Shown: positions 18,588 through 27,800 of the stretch, piece by piece
How the letters are laid out: each line of letters opens with the position of its first letter
Numbering within the stretch: position 1 is the first letter of the stretch
From: CAIKZZ01 sp035524495
GTDB lineage: Bacteria; Pseudomonadota; Gammaproteobacteria; Steroidobacterales; Steroidobacteraceae
NCBI GenBank assembly: GCA_035524495.1
Contig: DATKOR010000016.1
Span: 1-64,000, forward strand
Length of the DNA stretch: 64,000 nt
Reading direction: 5' to 3'
Made by a program: the position numbers and the translations under genes
The notes under the pieces: model-generated
The model's database searches: none
The model's input: the letters and a program-made list of their open reading frames with translations, nothing else
What the model was told of the DNA's origin: nothing

Positions 18588-18853
18588 ATCGAGCCGCCGT
18601 TCGCGGGCGGAGGGCGTGAGCGGGTGCGGGCCGCTGGTGGCCTGCGGCAATGCCCCTGGGCAATCGCAGGTATACGCACACGCAGGACGCTTGCGCATAA
18701 TTCCGGTAGCGCGCGAACGCCGTCGCGCGACGAGGCGCGGCGACTCGCAGTATCGGCCACGAGGGTCGGCGTCGCCCGAACGAGTCCGCAGGCGGCGCGC
18801 GGGCACCGATTTATAGTTGCCCGAAGCCGCTAGAATCCGTCCGCGGAGAGCCC

Positions 18854-19684
18854 ATGTCAGTCGCGTCCGCCCTGCCACCATTGCATCGCTCGCTCTTCGC
18901 AGCGCTGGTCCTCGCCGCGACGCTCCCGGTGGCCGCGGCAGCCGCGCCGTCAGCCGCGGCGCCTGCCGCGGCCAATGCGGCGCCGGTCGCGCCTGCGCCG
19001 AGTCCGGCCGAATCGAGCTACAACCTCGGGCTCCTGATGGGCGGCCAGATTGCGCACGCGGGACTCAGCCAGGAACTCGCGATGGATGCCTTCCTGCGCG
19101 GCCTGCGCGAGGCGCTCGCGGCCAAGCTCCCGACCGTCGCACAGCGCGAGGATGCCGCGCGCTTCATGCGCGCCGGGCGCGAGGCCTATGCCGAGCGCAA
19201 CCGCGCGGCGGCAGCCGAATTCCTCGTGCGCAACGAGAAGGACCCGCACGTCACGACGACGGCGTCGGGCCTGCAATACCAGGTTCTGGTGGCAGGCGAC
19301 TCCGGCGGCAAGGCGCCGGGCCCCAAGGATGCCGTGACCATCCAGTACCGTGCGAGCCTCGCCGACGGCAACGAGTTCGACAGTTCGTACGCGCATGGGC
19401 AACCGGCGACGTTTCGGATGAACTCCGTGATCAAGGGCTGGGCGGAGGCCCTGTCGCTGATGCGGCCGGGATCGAAGTGGCGCGTCTGGGTACCGCCAGC
19501 GCTCGGCTACGACCTCTACGCACCGCCGCCGATTCCGCCCGGTGCGTTGATCGTCTACGAGCTCGAGTTGCTCAATGTCGATCGGGCGCCGGTGCCCGCG
19601 GCTACGCCTTCGGGCGCGCCGCATGGACCGACGACGAAGAACGCCGCCGGTGCGTCGCACCCGGGGGCCGCGCCACCACATTGA
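18854..19684 (+). CDS. Periplasmic FKBP-type peptidyl-prolyl isomerase (FkpA/Mip-like)
   Basis: A 276-residue protein with a signal peptide (about residues 1-32), an N-terminal helical dimerisation domain (NLGLLMGGQIAHAGLSQE...RNEKDPHVTTTASGLQYQV) and an FKBP domain (about 150-240) with AVTIQYRASLADGNEFDSSY, VIKGWAEALSLMRPGSKW and VPPALGYD. The tail after residue 245 is Pro/Ala/His-rich and disordered. It would catalyse proline isomerisation during folding of exported proteins. It converges on the cytochrome c/PBP gene; an FKBP isomerase and a haem protein also accompany the mofA Mn-oxidase gene in Leptothrix (recalled), so folding of the nearby oxidases is a plausible job. Confidence 0.9.
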   Translation: MSVASALPPLHRSLFAALVLAATLPVAAAAAPSAAAPAAANAAPVAPAPSPAESSYNLGLLMGGQIAHAGLSQELAMDAFLRGLREALAAKLPTVAQREDAARFMRAGREAYAERNRAAAAEFLVRNEKDPHVTTTASGLQYQVLVAGDSGGKAPGPKDAVTIQYRASLADGNEFDSSYAHGQPATFRMNSVIKGWAEALSLMRPGSKWRVWVPPALGYDLYAPPPIPPGALIVYELELLNVDRAPVPAATPSGAPHGPTTKNAAGASHPGAAPPH

Positions 19685-19784
19685 CGGGTCCGGTCCGGCG
19701 ACCGCCGGGCGAGAGTCTCGCGCAAGCGCGTATCAGGCGCGCGGGGCCGGCGCGTGGTGAAGATGAGCAGAGGTCGACCTGCCT

Positions 19785-21458
19785 CTACGGCACGGTCCAG
19801 GCACCGTCGGCGACGAGCCGCGAACCGGAAGGCTCTGCGAACTGCACGAGGTACCCGCCCTTAGAGGCGAAGTGCTGGTTCTCCGCGAGCGTCAGGCGAG
19901 GGTAGTAGCCGGTCACGATCCGGTGCTCAACCATGCCCTGCAGCTCCTCGATCAGGTACGCGCGGTCGAACGTGCCCGCGACGTCGCTGAGCGCTTCGGA
20001 CAGCAGCCCGCACGCGAGGTAGGTGTCCGCCTGCAGCCGCTCGTCGACGATCTGGATCTGCCGGATCCTGAACCAGCCGAGCGGATAGTCGACGCGCACG
20101 ATGCGCTGCTGCGGGAGGTCGACGATGTAGGCCATACGCGCCCGTTCGCGCCAGGCGGCAGGCAGCGGCGCGCGCTCGAAGTTGCCCATGAGCCCCGACA
20201 GGTAGATCGCGCCGGGTGGTGCGGGCTCTTCGGCGAGCGCCGCCAGGTCCGAGGGGCGCAGCCAGAGTACCAGCGCATCGTTCTTGCCGATCCCGCGCAG
20301 CGCCGCCTCGAGCCTTGCCTTCGCGGGCAGCGCGTGGTCATGCAGCTCGAGGTGCCGCGGCGCGAGGCGCCCGCCAAGCCAGCGCGCCGCTGCTTCGCCG
20401 CTGTCGCCGGCTCGATAGATCTGGTGCACGACCCGTGCGCCTTGCGCGACGATCCGGCCGGCGATCAGCTCCGCCTCGAGCAGCACGCCCTTCGAGAAGT
20501 AGAGGTCGTAGAAGTCGCTGTCGGCATCGACCGGCACCTCGACGTTCGGGAAGAGGCAGGGCAGCTGCTCGTGCTCGCAGAATCGGTGCACGGGCGCCCA
20601 TTCGGCGCCGCCGATCCCGGAAATCACTGCCATGACCGGCTCGCGGGCATAGGCCTTCGCGAGCTGCTCGCCCCAGGTCGCCGGCGGACCATCCAGGCTC
20701 CAGACGTGCAGCTGCCACTGTCGATGAATCATGAACATCGAGCGGCTGAACTGCGTATGGCCGGAGGCCTGCAGCTGCGGGCTCGGCTTCATCTGGCGGG
20801 AATTTCGCTCGGCGAAGTACTTCTCGATGACCTCGAGCATCGCGTCGCGGCGCGCCGGGTCGGCATCGGGCGTCACGATCGTCGCGAACTGAATCGTCGA
20901 GTCGCTGACCCCCGGAATGCGTGCCGGTGCGAGCGTCTTCAGGTAAGCGATCAGCGCCGCCATGTCCGAAGGGCCCAAGTCGAAGTGCGGCATCAGCGGA
21001 TCGAGCGCCCGGCCCTCCGAATCCACACCTTCGCGGATCGCACGCGCGAGGGTCTCCTCGGTGTACGCCCGCCGCCGCGTGCGCATGCCCTCGACGTACG
21101 GCAGGTCGACCTTGCCGTGGTGCGCGCCGTCCGCGCGCTCGGGCTCCAGCAGGTAGCGGGCGGCAACCGGTGGGATCAGGGGGCTGCCGGCCGCGGCTGC
21201 AGTGCCGCTCCTGCGCCGCATCGACCCGAGGCCGCTGTGCTGGTGGCAGTTGACGCACGCCGCCGCCGACCCGCTCGCACCCGCCGCGCCTCGGTCGCGG
21301 GACGCGATCAGGGGAGCGCCGGAGGCAATCACGCCCCGCAGGTAGATGCCGGCGCCGATCTCTGCCTGGGCGCGCACCCCGGCCGGCTCGGCGGTCACCG
21401 CGCCTGCCAGCAGCAGCAGCGCGATTGCGCGAATCACCGGGGCGAGGCTGCGAGCCAT
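19785..21458 (-). CDS. Cytochrome c domain fused to a periplasmic-binding-protein-like domain
   Basis: A 557-residue exported protein. A signal peptide (ARSLAPVIRAIALLLLAG) is followed by a cytochrome c domain with one CxxCH haem site, AACVNCHQHSGLG (near residue 72), and the likely Met ligand in DPLMPHFDLG; then, from about residue 185, a type-I periplasmic-binding fold resembling ABC branched-chain amino-acid receptors (VMAVISGIGGAEWAPVHRFCE, NDALVLWLRPSDLAALAEE, GAIYLSGLMGNFERAPLP). No permease or ATPase lies nearby, so it probably does not serve a transporter; it could couple ligand sensing or binding to electron transfer. The start at 21458 gives the signal peptide; a longer upstream frame is not supported. 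Confidence 0.82.
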   Translation of the reverse strand: MARSLAPVIRAIALLLLAGAVTAEPAGVRAQAEIGAGIYLRGVIASGAPLIASRDRGAAGASGSAAACVNCHQHSGLGSMRRRSGTAAAAGSPLIPPVAARYLLEPERADGAHHGKVDLPYVEGMRTRRRAYTEETLARAIREGVDSEGRALDPLMPHFDLGPSDMAALIAYLKTLAPARIPGVSDSTIQFATIVTPDADPARRDAMLEVIEKYFAERNSRQMKPSPQLQASGHTQFSRSMFMIHRQWQLHVWSLDGPPATWGEQLAKAYAREPVMAVISGIGGAEWAPVHRFCEHEQLPCLFPNVEVPVDADSDFYDLYFSKGVLLEAELIAGRIVAQGARVVHQIYRAGDSGEAAARWLGGRLAPRHLELHDHALPAKARLEAALRGIGKNDALVLWLRPSDLAALAEEPAPPGAIYLSGLMGNFERAPLPAAWRERARMAYIVDLPQQRIVRVDYPLGWFRIRQIQIVDERLQADTYLACGLLSEALSDVAGTFDRAYLIEELQGMVEHRIVTGYYPRLTLAENQHFASKGGYLVQFAEPSGSRLVADGAWTVP

Positions 21459-21519
21459 TCGGCCGCCGGGCCCGCTGCCACGGTGATTCCGAGTGGAGCG
21501 GTGACAAACGGGCCGCACG

Positions 21520-22389
21520 TCATTTGCTGGCCGGCTGCGGGCCGATCGGCGCCGGCGGTGCCGCAACAGCGGGTGGCTTGATCGTGATTTCTGCCCGGTG
21601 CCCGAGGGTGTCGGCGCGGGTGAACTGCCGGTCATCGAGCGGCACATTAAGGCTGATCTTATCGATGACCATCCGGTCCGGCTTCTTTGCGGCGGTGCCG
21701 CCGATCTCGATCAGCGAAGGCAACTTGAGGCCCTCGACGGTCCTGTAGTCTCGGTAGAACACCGACACGGTGCCGGGCTGTCCGTTCGCGCTGTAGGTCG
21801 CGCGGTCAAAACGCAGCTCCAGAAACGTCTGCGCATCGACCCAGACCTGCTGCCGTCCTCCGGAGGCGAGCGTCACGCCGAGTCGGTAGGCCTTGCGGCC
21901 CTCGATCAGGTCGGTGCCTTCCAGCTGCAGCGCACTGCCGCGGGCCCGGTAGTCGACCAGCGGGCCTTCGAGCCCCGCCGCGTCCTGCGCGAACTTGACC
22001 TCCGCGGGGGTAAACGGCTGCACTTGAGGCACGCCGCCCTCGCCGGGCCGCATCTTCCAGCCTCGTTTGCCGTCGAATACTCGCAAACCGTGCTCTGCGG
22101 GCGCGGTGATCTCAAAGCGGGACTTGTTCGGCCGCTTCTCCGCGAGGACGAACGGCACGCTCTGCACTGGCGAGCGCTCGCTTTCCAGGTGCCCCATCCA
22201 GACGATCGTCTCGATCTTCTTCCACGCTTCCTCGCCGCCGCGAGCCTCCATGCTCTTCGCGACGACTTGCTCGGACGTGAGTGCGACTTCAGCCGCATTC
22301 GGGGCGGGCGCCGCCGCACCGGCTACGCGAGCCCCGCCAGCGACCGCAGCAGTCACGACAACCAGCGCCGCTACGCGCAGGATGTTCAT
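21520..22389 (-). CDS. LolA-like exported protein (paralogue B)
   Basis: A 289-residue exported protein with a signal peptide (MNILRVAALVVVTAAVAGGARVAGA) and a LolA/LppX-type half-barrel: ARGGEEAWKKIETIVWMGHL, RPNKSRFEI, GLRVFDGKRGWKMRP, GRKAYRLGVTLASGG, QVWVDAQTFLELRFD and VFYRDYRTVEGLKLP. This repeated layout is that of outer-membrane lipoprotein-sorting-like proteins of unknown cargo. It is a clear tandem paralogue of the next gene upstream on the same strand and lies 62 bases before the cytochrome c/PBP gene, probably in one transcript. Confidence 0.75.
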   Translation of the reverse strand: MNILRVAALVVVTAAVAGGARVAGAAAPAPNAAEVALTSEQVVAKSMEARGGEEAWKKIETIVWMGHLESERSPVQSVPFVLAEKRPNKSRFEITAPAEHGLRVFDGKRGWKMRPGEGGVPQVQPFTPAEVKFAQDAAGLEGPLVDYRARGSALQLEGTDLIEGRKAYRLGVTLASGGRQQVWVDAQTFLELRFDRATYSANGQPGTVSVFYRDYRTVEGLKLPSLIEIGGTAAKKPDRMVIDKISLNVPLDDRQFTRADTLGHRAEITIKPPAVAAPPAPIGPQPASK

Positions 22390-22459
22390 CGTGCTCCCTC
22401 CTGAATCTCGCGACTGCCGCGGCGCACGTGCCTCGCGCGCAGCGGGCGCCTGACCCGCG

Positions 22460-23383
22460 CTAGGCCTTCGGCTTCGCGAATAAGGTGTCGTCCAGAGGGG
22501 GGTTCACCGTGGCCTTCTCGATGGTCATCTTGTGCGTGTCCGGGTAGCCGTCGACCGCAGTCTCCATCACGAACGGGAGCACGATGCCCTCCACCTTGCG
22601 GAAGTCGCGCTGGTAGACGTACACGTTGTGCATCTTGCCATCCATCCGGCGCGGCAATCCATCCAGCTTGACGTCGAGGAAGCTCTTGGCGTCCACCCAG
22701 ACATGCTTTACGTCACCGCTCTTGCGCGTCACCTTGAGTTTGTATGCCGGCTGCCCTTCCACCATCTCGGCGCCGTCCAGCTGGACCTTGGCGCCCTGAG
22801 CTGCGGCACCGATCAGCGGACCATCCAGGTCGTCGCGTGCACCTTCGGCGCTGGCCTCTTCCTTGGTGAATGGCTCGGCATCGTTGCGATTGAGGAACGG
22901 CCGCAGCTTCCAGCCGTTGTGGCCGTCATAGACCTGCACCGCCGTCTTGCCGGCGAAGACGATCTCCAGCCGCGTCTTGTTCGGACGCTTCAGGTCGAGC
23001 GTGAAGGGCAGCTCGACCTGCTTCGCTTGACCTTGCGGACCGTTCGCTGCGGCAATCTCGGCGGCGGTGCCCTTCCCGGTCGCCTTCTTGCTCGACTCGA
23101 CCAGCTTCATCGCTCTGGCGTAGTCATCGCCCCTGCCCGCATCCAGCGTGCCGCTGAGCTGCAGGGCCCGCACGGCCTTCCAGGCCTGCGCGCCTCCACG
23201 TGCGGTGATGTGCTTTTCGAGGACCTGCGCGGCGCTCATTGGCGGCACCGCGACCGGTTGCTCCGCGGCTTTGGCGGTCGGCGCAGCAGTAGGAGATGCA
23301 GCCATGGCCGGGGGGCCAGCCCACAGCGCGACCGTGGCAGCGGCGGCAAGCGCCGAGAGAGCGTGCTTGGAGAAGGACATCAT
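22460..23383 (-). CDS. LolA-like exported protein (paralogue A)
   Basis: A 307-residue protein with a signal peptide (about residues 1-30, ending PAMAAS) and the same half-barrel as its neighbour: ARGGAQAWKAVRALQLSGTL, RPNKTRLEIVF, AVQVYDGHNGWKLRP, GQPAYKLKVTRKSG, HVWVDAKSFLDVKLD, VYQRDFRKVEGIVLP. It has an extra Lys/Ala/Gly-rich insert after residue 85 (ESSKKATGKGTAAE). The start at 23383 has GAGGA six bases upstream. Likely binds a hydrophobic ligand in the periplasm; no function known. Confidence 0.75.
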   Translation of the reverse strand: MMSFSKHALSALAAAATVALWAGPPAMAASPTAAPTAKAAEQPVAVPPMSAAQVLEKHITARGGAQAWKAVRALQLSGTLDAGRGDDYARAMKLVESSKKATGKGTAAEIAAANGPQGQAKQVELPFTLDLKRPNKTRLEIVFAGKTAVQVYDGHNGWKLRPFLNRNDAEPFTKEEASAEGARDDLDGPLIGAAAQGAKVQLDGAEMVEGQPAYKLKVTRKSGDVKHVWVDAKSFLDVKLDGLPRRMDGKMHNVYVYQRDFRKVEGIVLPFVMETAVDGYPDTHKMTIEKATVNPPLDDTLFAKPKA

Positions 23384-23441
23384 CAACGTTCCTCGGGAAT
23401 TCTGGTGGAAATGATACGCCACGCGCCGGCCCCGCCCGGGC

Positions 23442-24077
23442 TCAATCGACGACGAGGTTGCTGGCGCGGAACGTGCCGATCACGACGTCGACGCGGTCCC
23501 CGCGCGCAACACGGCGGCCCTTGTTCGAGAACGCCATCCAGTAAGAGCGGCCCGCCTCCGGCGCAGCGCTCTGGCGCAGCTGGCCGATCTTTTCCATGGT
23601 TGGCACCACCAGGCTGACGCCCGCCTTCGGATCGATCAGCGACGCCTCGTTCTGCTTGTCGTTGAGAGTACGCGCCCGGGCCGAATCGAGCACCCGGTAG
23701 CTGAAGCGGACGAGTTCGCCCGACTCGACCAGTTTGACGCTGAGCGAATCGATGCCCCAGGTCAGCTGGTAGTACTTGCCGGCGCGGCCCGCGAAACGGT
23801 CCGGCTGGTAGTGGGTGGCGTGGCCGGCGGCGGGCGCCGCTTTGGTGGCCGGCTTGGTGGCCGGCTTTGCGGCCGGCTTGACCGCTGGCTTGACGGCCGA
23901 AGGCTCGGCCGGCGCGGGTGGACTCGCGGTAACGGGGTTGTCCTGCGCGCGTACCGCCGCCGATAAACATGCGGCCAGCGCGGCCGCGGCAAGCGCCTGC
24001 CGCGCGAACCCCTTTCCTCGATGCCTGGGCACGCGTCGAACGGTAACAGCTTCGCCTGCCGTTGAGTAAGGCCTCAT
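23442..24077 (-). CDS. Hypothetical exported protein with Lys/Pro/Ala linker
   Basis: A 211-residue protein of unknown family. A membrane/signal segment lies near residues 27-43, followed by a low-complexity linker of KPA/KPAT repeats (residues about 62-80) and a C-terminal domain (YYQLTWGIDSLSVKLVESGE, VRFSYRVLDSARARTLND, VVIGTFRASNLVVD) that looks all-beta. Its ATG overlaps the stop of the LTXXQ gene (ATGA), so the two are translationally coupled. Confidence 0.7.
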   Translation of the reverse strand: MRPYSTAGEAVTVRRVPRHRGKGFARQALAAAALAACLSAAVRAQDNPVTASPPAPAEPSAVKPAVKPAAKPATKPATKAAPAAGHATHYQPDRFAGRAGKYYQLTWGIDSLSVKLVESGELVRFSYRVLDSARARTLNDKQNEASLIDPKAGVSLVVPTMEKIGQLRQSAAPEAGRSYWMAFSNKGRRVARGDRVDVVIGTFRASNLVVD

Positions 24078-24601
24078 TTGGCTGCTTCCCCGTCGTCGCG
24101 GCGCTTCGCGTCCTGGATGCTCAGCCAATGCTGCAAGTCGGCCCGGGCCGGTGCGGTCTGCTCGTAGGGTACGTCGCTCATGTACTTCTGCTTCTGCTCC
24201 TCGGTCAGCATGGCCCGGATCTTGGACTTGGTCCGGTCAACGATGGCGGCGCTCATCGCGACGCGGTCGGTGCCGGGCCCTGTGCCCTCCGTCCTGAGCC
24301 TCAGGATCGCGCCGTGCTGCTCAACCAGGATCTCTCTGAGCTTCAGCTGCTGCTCCGCGTTCAGATCGAGCGCGCGCGTCATCCTGCGCACAGTCTGGTT
24401 GATCACCTCGGCCGGCGTGCGTCGGGTGGCGGAGTGGTGCGGCCGGACCCTCGGCGGACTATCGGCGTTGGACGGCGCAGTCTTGACACCCGGATCTGCC
24501 GGCGGCGCATCGTCGGCGCGGGTCGCCACAGCCCAAGCCAGGCTCAGCGACAACAGCACGAGCACCAGCGGCCGTGCCGCTTCTAATCGTTGCCCCACCA
24601 T
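24074..24601 (-). CDS. LTXXQ-type (Spy/CpxP-like) periplasmic protein
   Basis: A 175-residue exported protein. After a signal peptide (about residues 1-29) and a Pro-rich spacer comes a helical domain with TPAEVINQTVRRMTRALDLNAEQ and two LTxxQ-like repeats (LNAEQQLKLREI and LTEEQKQKYM). Spy/CpxP relatives are periplasmic chaperones or metal sensors induced by envelope or copper stress, which would fit the nearby copper enzymes, but that is inference. It is the first gene of a minus-strand set (this gene, the linker protein, then the LolA-like pair). Confidence 0.72.
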   Translation of the reverse strand: MVGQRLEAARPLVLVLLSLSLAWAVATRADDAPPADPGVKTAPSNADSPPRVRPHHSATRRTPAEVINQTVRRMTRALDLNAEQQLKLREILVEQHGAILRLRTEGTGPGTDRVAMSAAIVDRTKSKIRAMLTEEQKQKYMSDVPYEQTAPARADLQHWLSIQDAKRRDDGEAAK

Positions 24602-24739
24602 CACACCCGATCTCCCCGCGATTCCGCGTCATGCCGGCCGCTGCGTCGCGCTCGACCCCGGCACAGCACTCCATCATTCGACGCCAGTCGCGGTGAAAGT
24701 TCCCTCATTCGCCTGCGTTCCGGTTGTCGAGCCCCAAAT

Positions 24740-24775
24740 AAAAAAGCCGCTCGCAAGACACGCCTGGAGCGGCTT
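24740..24775 (-). terminator. Rho-independent terminator of the MCO operon
   Basis: On the minus strand GAAGCCGCTC...GAGCGGCTT forms a 9-bp stem (24744-24752 with 24767-24775) and is followed by TTTTTTATTT, a textbook intrinsic terminator about 50 bases past the giant gene's stop. It separates the MCO operon from the LTXXQ gene. Confidence 0.88.
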
Positions 24776-24784
24776 CCCCAAGTT

Positions 24785-24811
24785 CCCGGGTCCGGCAGGG
24801 CCGGACCCGGG
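24785..24811 (-). repeat. Perfect 12-bp inverted repeat just past the giant gene
   Basis: CCCGGGTCCGGC and its exact complement flank a 3-base loop, 16 bases beyond the stop of the giant gene and 9 bases before the terminator stem. It has no T-run and probably acts as an mRNA 3'-end stabiliser or accessory stem. Confidence 0.75.
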
Positions 24812-24827
24812 CTCGCATACCGTCAGA

Positions 24828-27800
24828 CTACTGGACCCGGAAGCTGACGCTGTTGCTGTTCGCCCCGTTCGCGGTCACGGTCACGTTCCTGGTAGTGGTA
24901 GGTGCATTCGCGGCGATCACGCAGCTGGCGTTCACCGTAGTGGCCGTTGGCGTTCCGCTGATCGTGCACGTCACGCCGTTGCCGGTGAACGTGCCGCTGA
25001 CGTTCACCGCGCTCGTCCCGGTCAGGTTCGTGCCGGTGAGCGTCACGGGCACCGTCGTGCCGCGCGAGCCGAACGTCGGACTGATCGAACTGAGCGCCGG
25101 CGGCGCCACGATCGCGTCGGTGTCGCTGGCCGTGTTGTTCGCCGCGTTCGTGTCGGTAACCGTCGTCGGCGCCGTCACGGTTGCAGTGTTGGTGACACTG
25201 CTGATCGACGAACTCGTACCAACCACCGCCGTCACGCTGAACGTCACCGACGCGCCGCTCGCCAAGGTGGCCAGGGTCTTGTTGATGTTGCCGATACCAC
25301 CATTGCCGCTTGTGCCGCAGCCCGCGTTCGTTGCCGGCGCGCAGGTCCAGATCCACCCCAACAGCGCGCTCGGCCGAGTGTCCTGCACCACCGCTCCCGT
25401 GACCGCGGCCGGGCCGTTATTGGTCACGACGATCGTGTAGGTGATCGTGCCACCGCGAGTCACCGTGCCGGTGGCCGAGGTGATGCTGCTGCCGCCACGG
25501 TTGTCGACCTTCGTCACCGCCAGGTCGGCAGTCACCGCCGCGCCGCCCCCAACCTCGATGGCGCCGATGTCGTAGCCGGCTCCGAGCGGCCGCGCGTTCC
25601 CGAAGAAGTCCGTCTTCGGGGCCGCGACGGTCACTGCCGAGTTGCCGCTGCCGAACGTCACGCTCGCGGCCGCCGCGTTGATCGCCGACGAGCCACTCTG
25701 CGGCGTGTAGTCGGCGAGCGGCGTCGTCGCCGTGTACGGTGCGGTCGCCGAGACCGCGTACAGCGACAACGGACCCCAGCGCAGGTTGACCCAGTTGTTG
25801 CCTTCGTCAACCACCGCCGACGGCGTCAGGTTGAACACCTGGCTTGGGAACGCATTGCCCTCGTTCGTGCCCGGCGGGACCGCCCAGCCCGCGCCCTGGC
25901 CGGCTTCCGGCGGCGTGCGCGAGCCGTTGCAGTACGCGCTCGTGAACAGCGGATTATTCTGGGTGTTGCCGCTGCCACCGTAGACCGTCGGGACCACGGA
26001 ATTCATCGGTGCGAAGCCCGCCGCCGCATGCGAGGACGGCTGCACGTCGCCGCGGAAGCCGAGATCCCAGTAGGCCCCGCCGGCCGGGCAGCTGCCCGTC
26101 GCGGTCTGCGAGCCAGCCGGCGAGCCCGTCGCGCCCGCCGGGAACGCCGCATTGTAGAGCGCCACCAGGTGCTGCTGGTTCTGCCCCGCGGTCGCCGGGC
26201 CGAAGCTGCCGACGCCGATGTAGAACGACCGGTTCTGCCAGATCGCGTCATTCAACATCAGCGGCACGGAGTGCGCGAAGCACGCCCCTGCAGTGCCGTG
26301 GCCCAGCGGGCAGGACTTCGTTCCGGCCGTCTGATTGACGTTGGCCACCAGCACCGGGCTGTTGCTGACGCTGACCACACCAGCGACCTGCGGGCAGGAC
26401 TGGCCGGACGTGGCGCCGCAGATGGTGCCGCCGGACGGCGAGGCGGAGCTCGCCAGCGGCGCGAACAGCGTCTGGAACAGCGTGCCGGACGAGGCGGTCG
26501 AGTCGTTGGCGGCGATGGTGTTGTTCACCAGGTTCACCGCCAGCGAGTCGAGCAGCGAGACCCCGGCGCCGTCCCATCCCGCCACGTTGTTGACGATGAT
26601 GTTGTTGGTGACGTTCGCCGAGTTCCAGTAGCAGTGGCTGCGGTTGCCGCCCGTGACGCCGAGGTCGGCGGTGCAGGCATTCGCGCCGTTCAGGAAGTTC
26701 AGGACGTCGTTCCCGTTGACCGCCTGCAGGCGCAACCCGCCGCCGCTGCCGGCATCCGCCGCGTTGCCGAGGATCAGGTTGGCGTTAATGACCAGGCCTG
26801 GGCCCGTGCCGTCGCTCGGAGTGATCGAGCCCGGGGGCGGCACGCAGTCCTGGTCGGTCGTCACGCCGCAGGTCGTCGGGTCGGCATCGGGCGCACCCAT
26901 CACCAGCAGGCCGCCACCGTTCGTGGTGATCGTCGGGTTGGTGCTCTGGTTGAAGATGATGGTGTTCTTCTCGATGTCACCGTTCTTGCTGTAGCCAATG
27001 TGAGCAACGCCGCCGCCATCGCCGGTGCTGATGTTGCCGCAGACCCAGTTGTTGGTGAACTGGTAGTAGTCGGCACCGGTGTTGATGCTGACGCCACCCG
27101 CGCCGGCCGGCGTGGAGGAGAAGAGCTCGTCACCCATCGACGAGTTCCCGACCACGGCGTTGTGGTGGATGTTGACACTCTTGTTGAAGCAGAACGGCAG
27201 GCCCAGGTTGGTGACGTTGCTGCTTTCGCACGATTCCGGATACGTCAGCACGGCCGCCGCACCCGCGAGCTGGACGTCCGGGTGCTCTCCCTGGCCGATC
27301 GTGATGCCACCCGACAGCGTGCCCGTGTTGTTGGACACGCGGTTGTTGGCGATCTGCAGGTTGTGAGCGTAGGCGTGCACGAAGATGCCGCCGCCGCCCT
27401 GCGAGCTGTCACGGATGCTGAGGCCGTCGATGCTGGAGGGATTGCAGTAGAAGTTCGTCGGATACGGGTTCGCCGTGTTGGCCGACGACGAGCCGCAGTC
27501 CGACGCCGTCAGCAACGCCGTGTTGTCCGGGAAGGCCGCGCCGGTGGTCGCGCCGAAGGCGTCGCCGATGGTCGTGCCGCGCGGGAACTTCACGCCCTTG
27601 CCGAGCACCGTGATGACCGCGCCTTCATAGGCACCCAGCAGGCTCGGCTCGCTGAGCTGCTCGGCCAGGTTGCCGTTCAGGCTCGCATCCCAGCCGAGGG
27701 TCGCCTCGAACGGCAGCCGGTCGACGAGCATCGTCCTGAAGTTGCTGAACCCGCCGCCGCCCGTCGCGATCGTCGCCGAGACCTGGTTGAAGCCCGCGGC

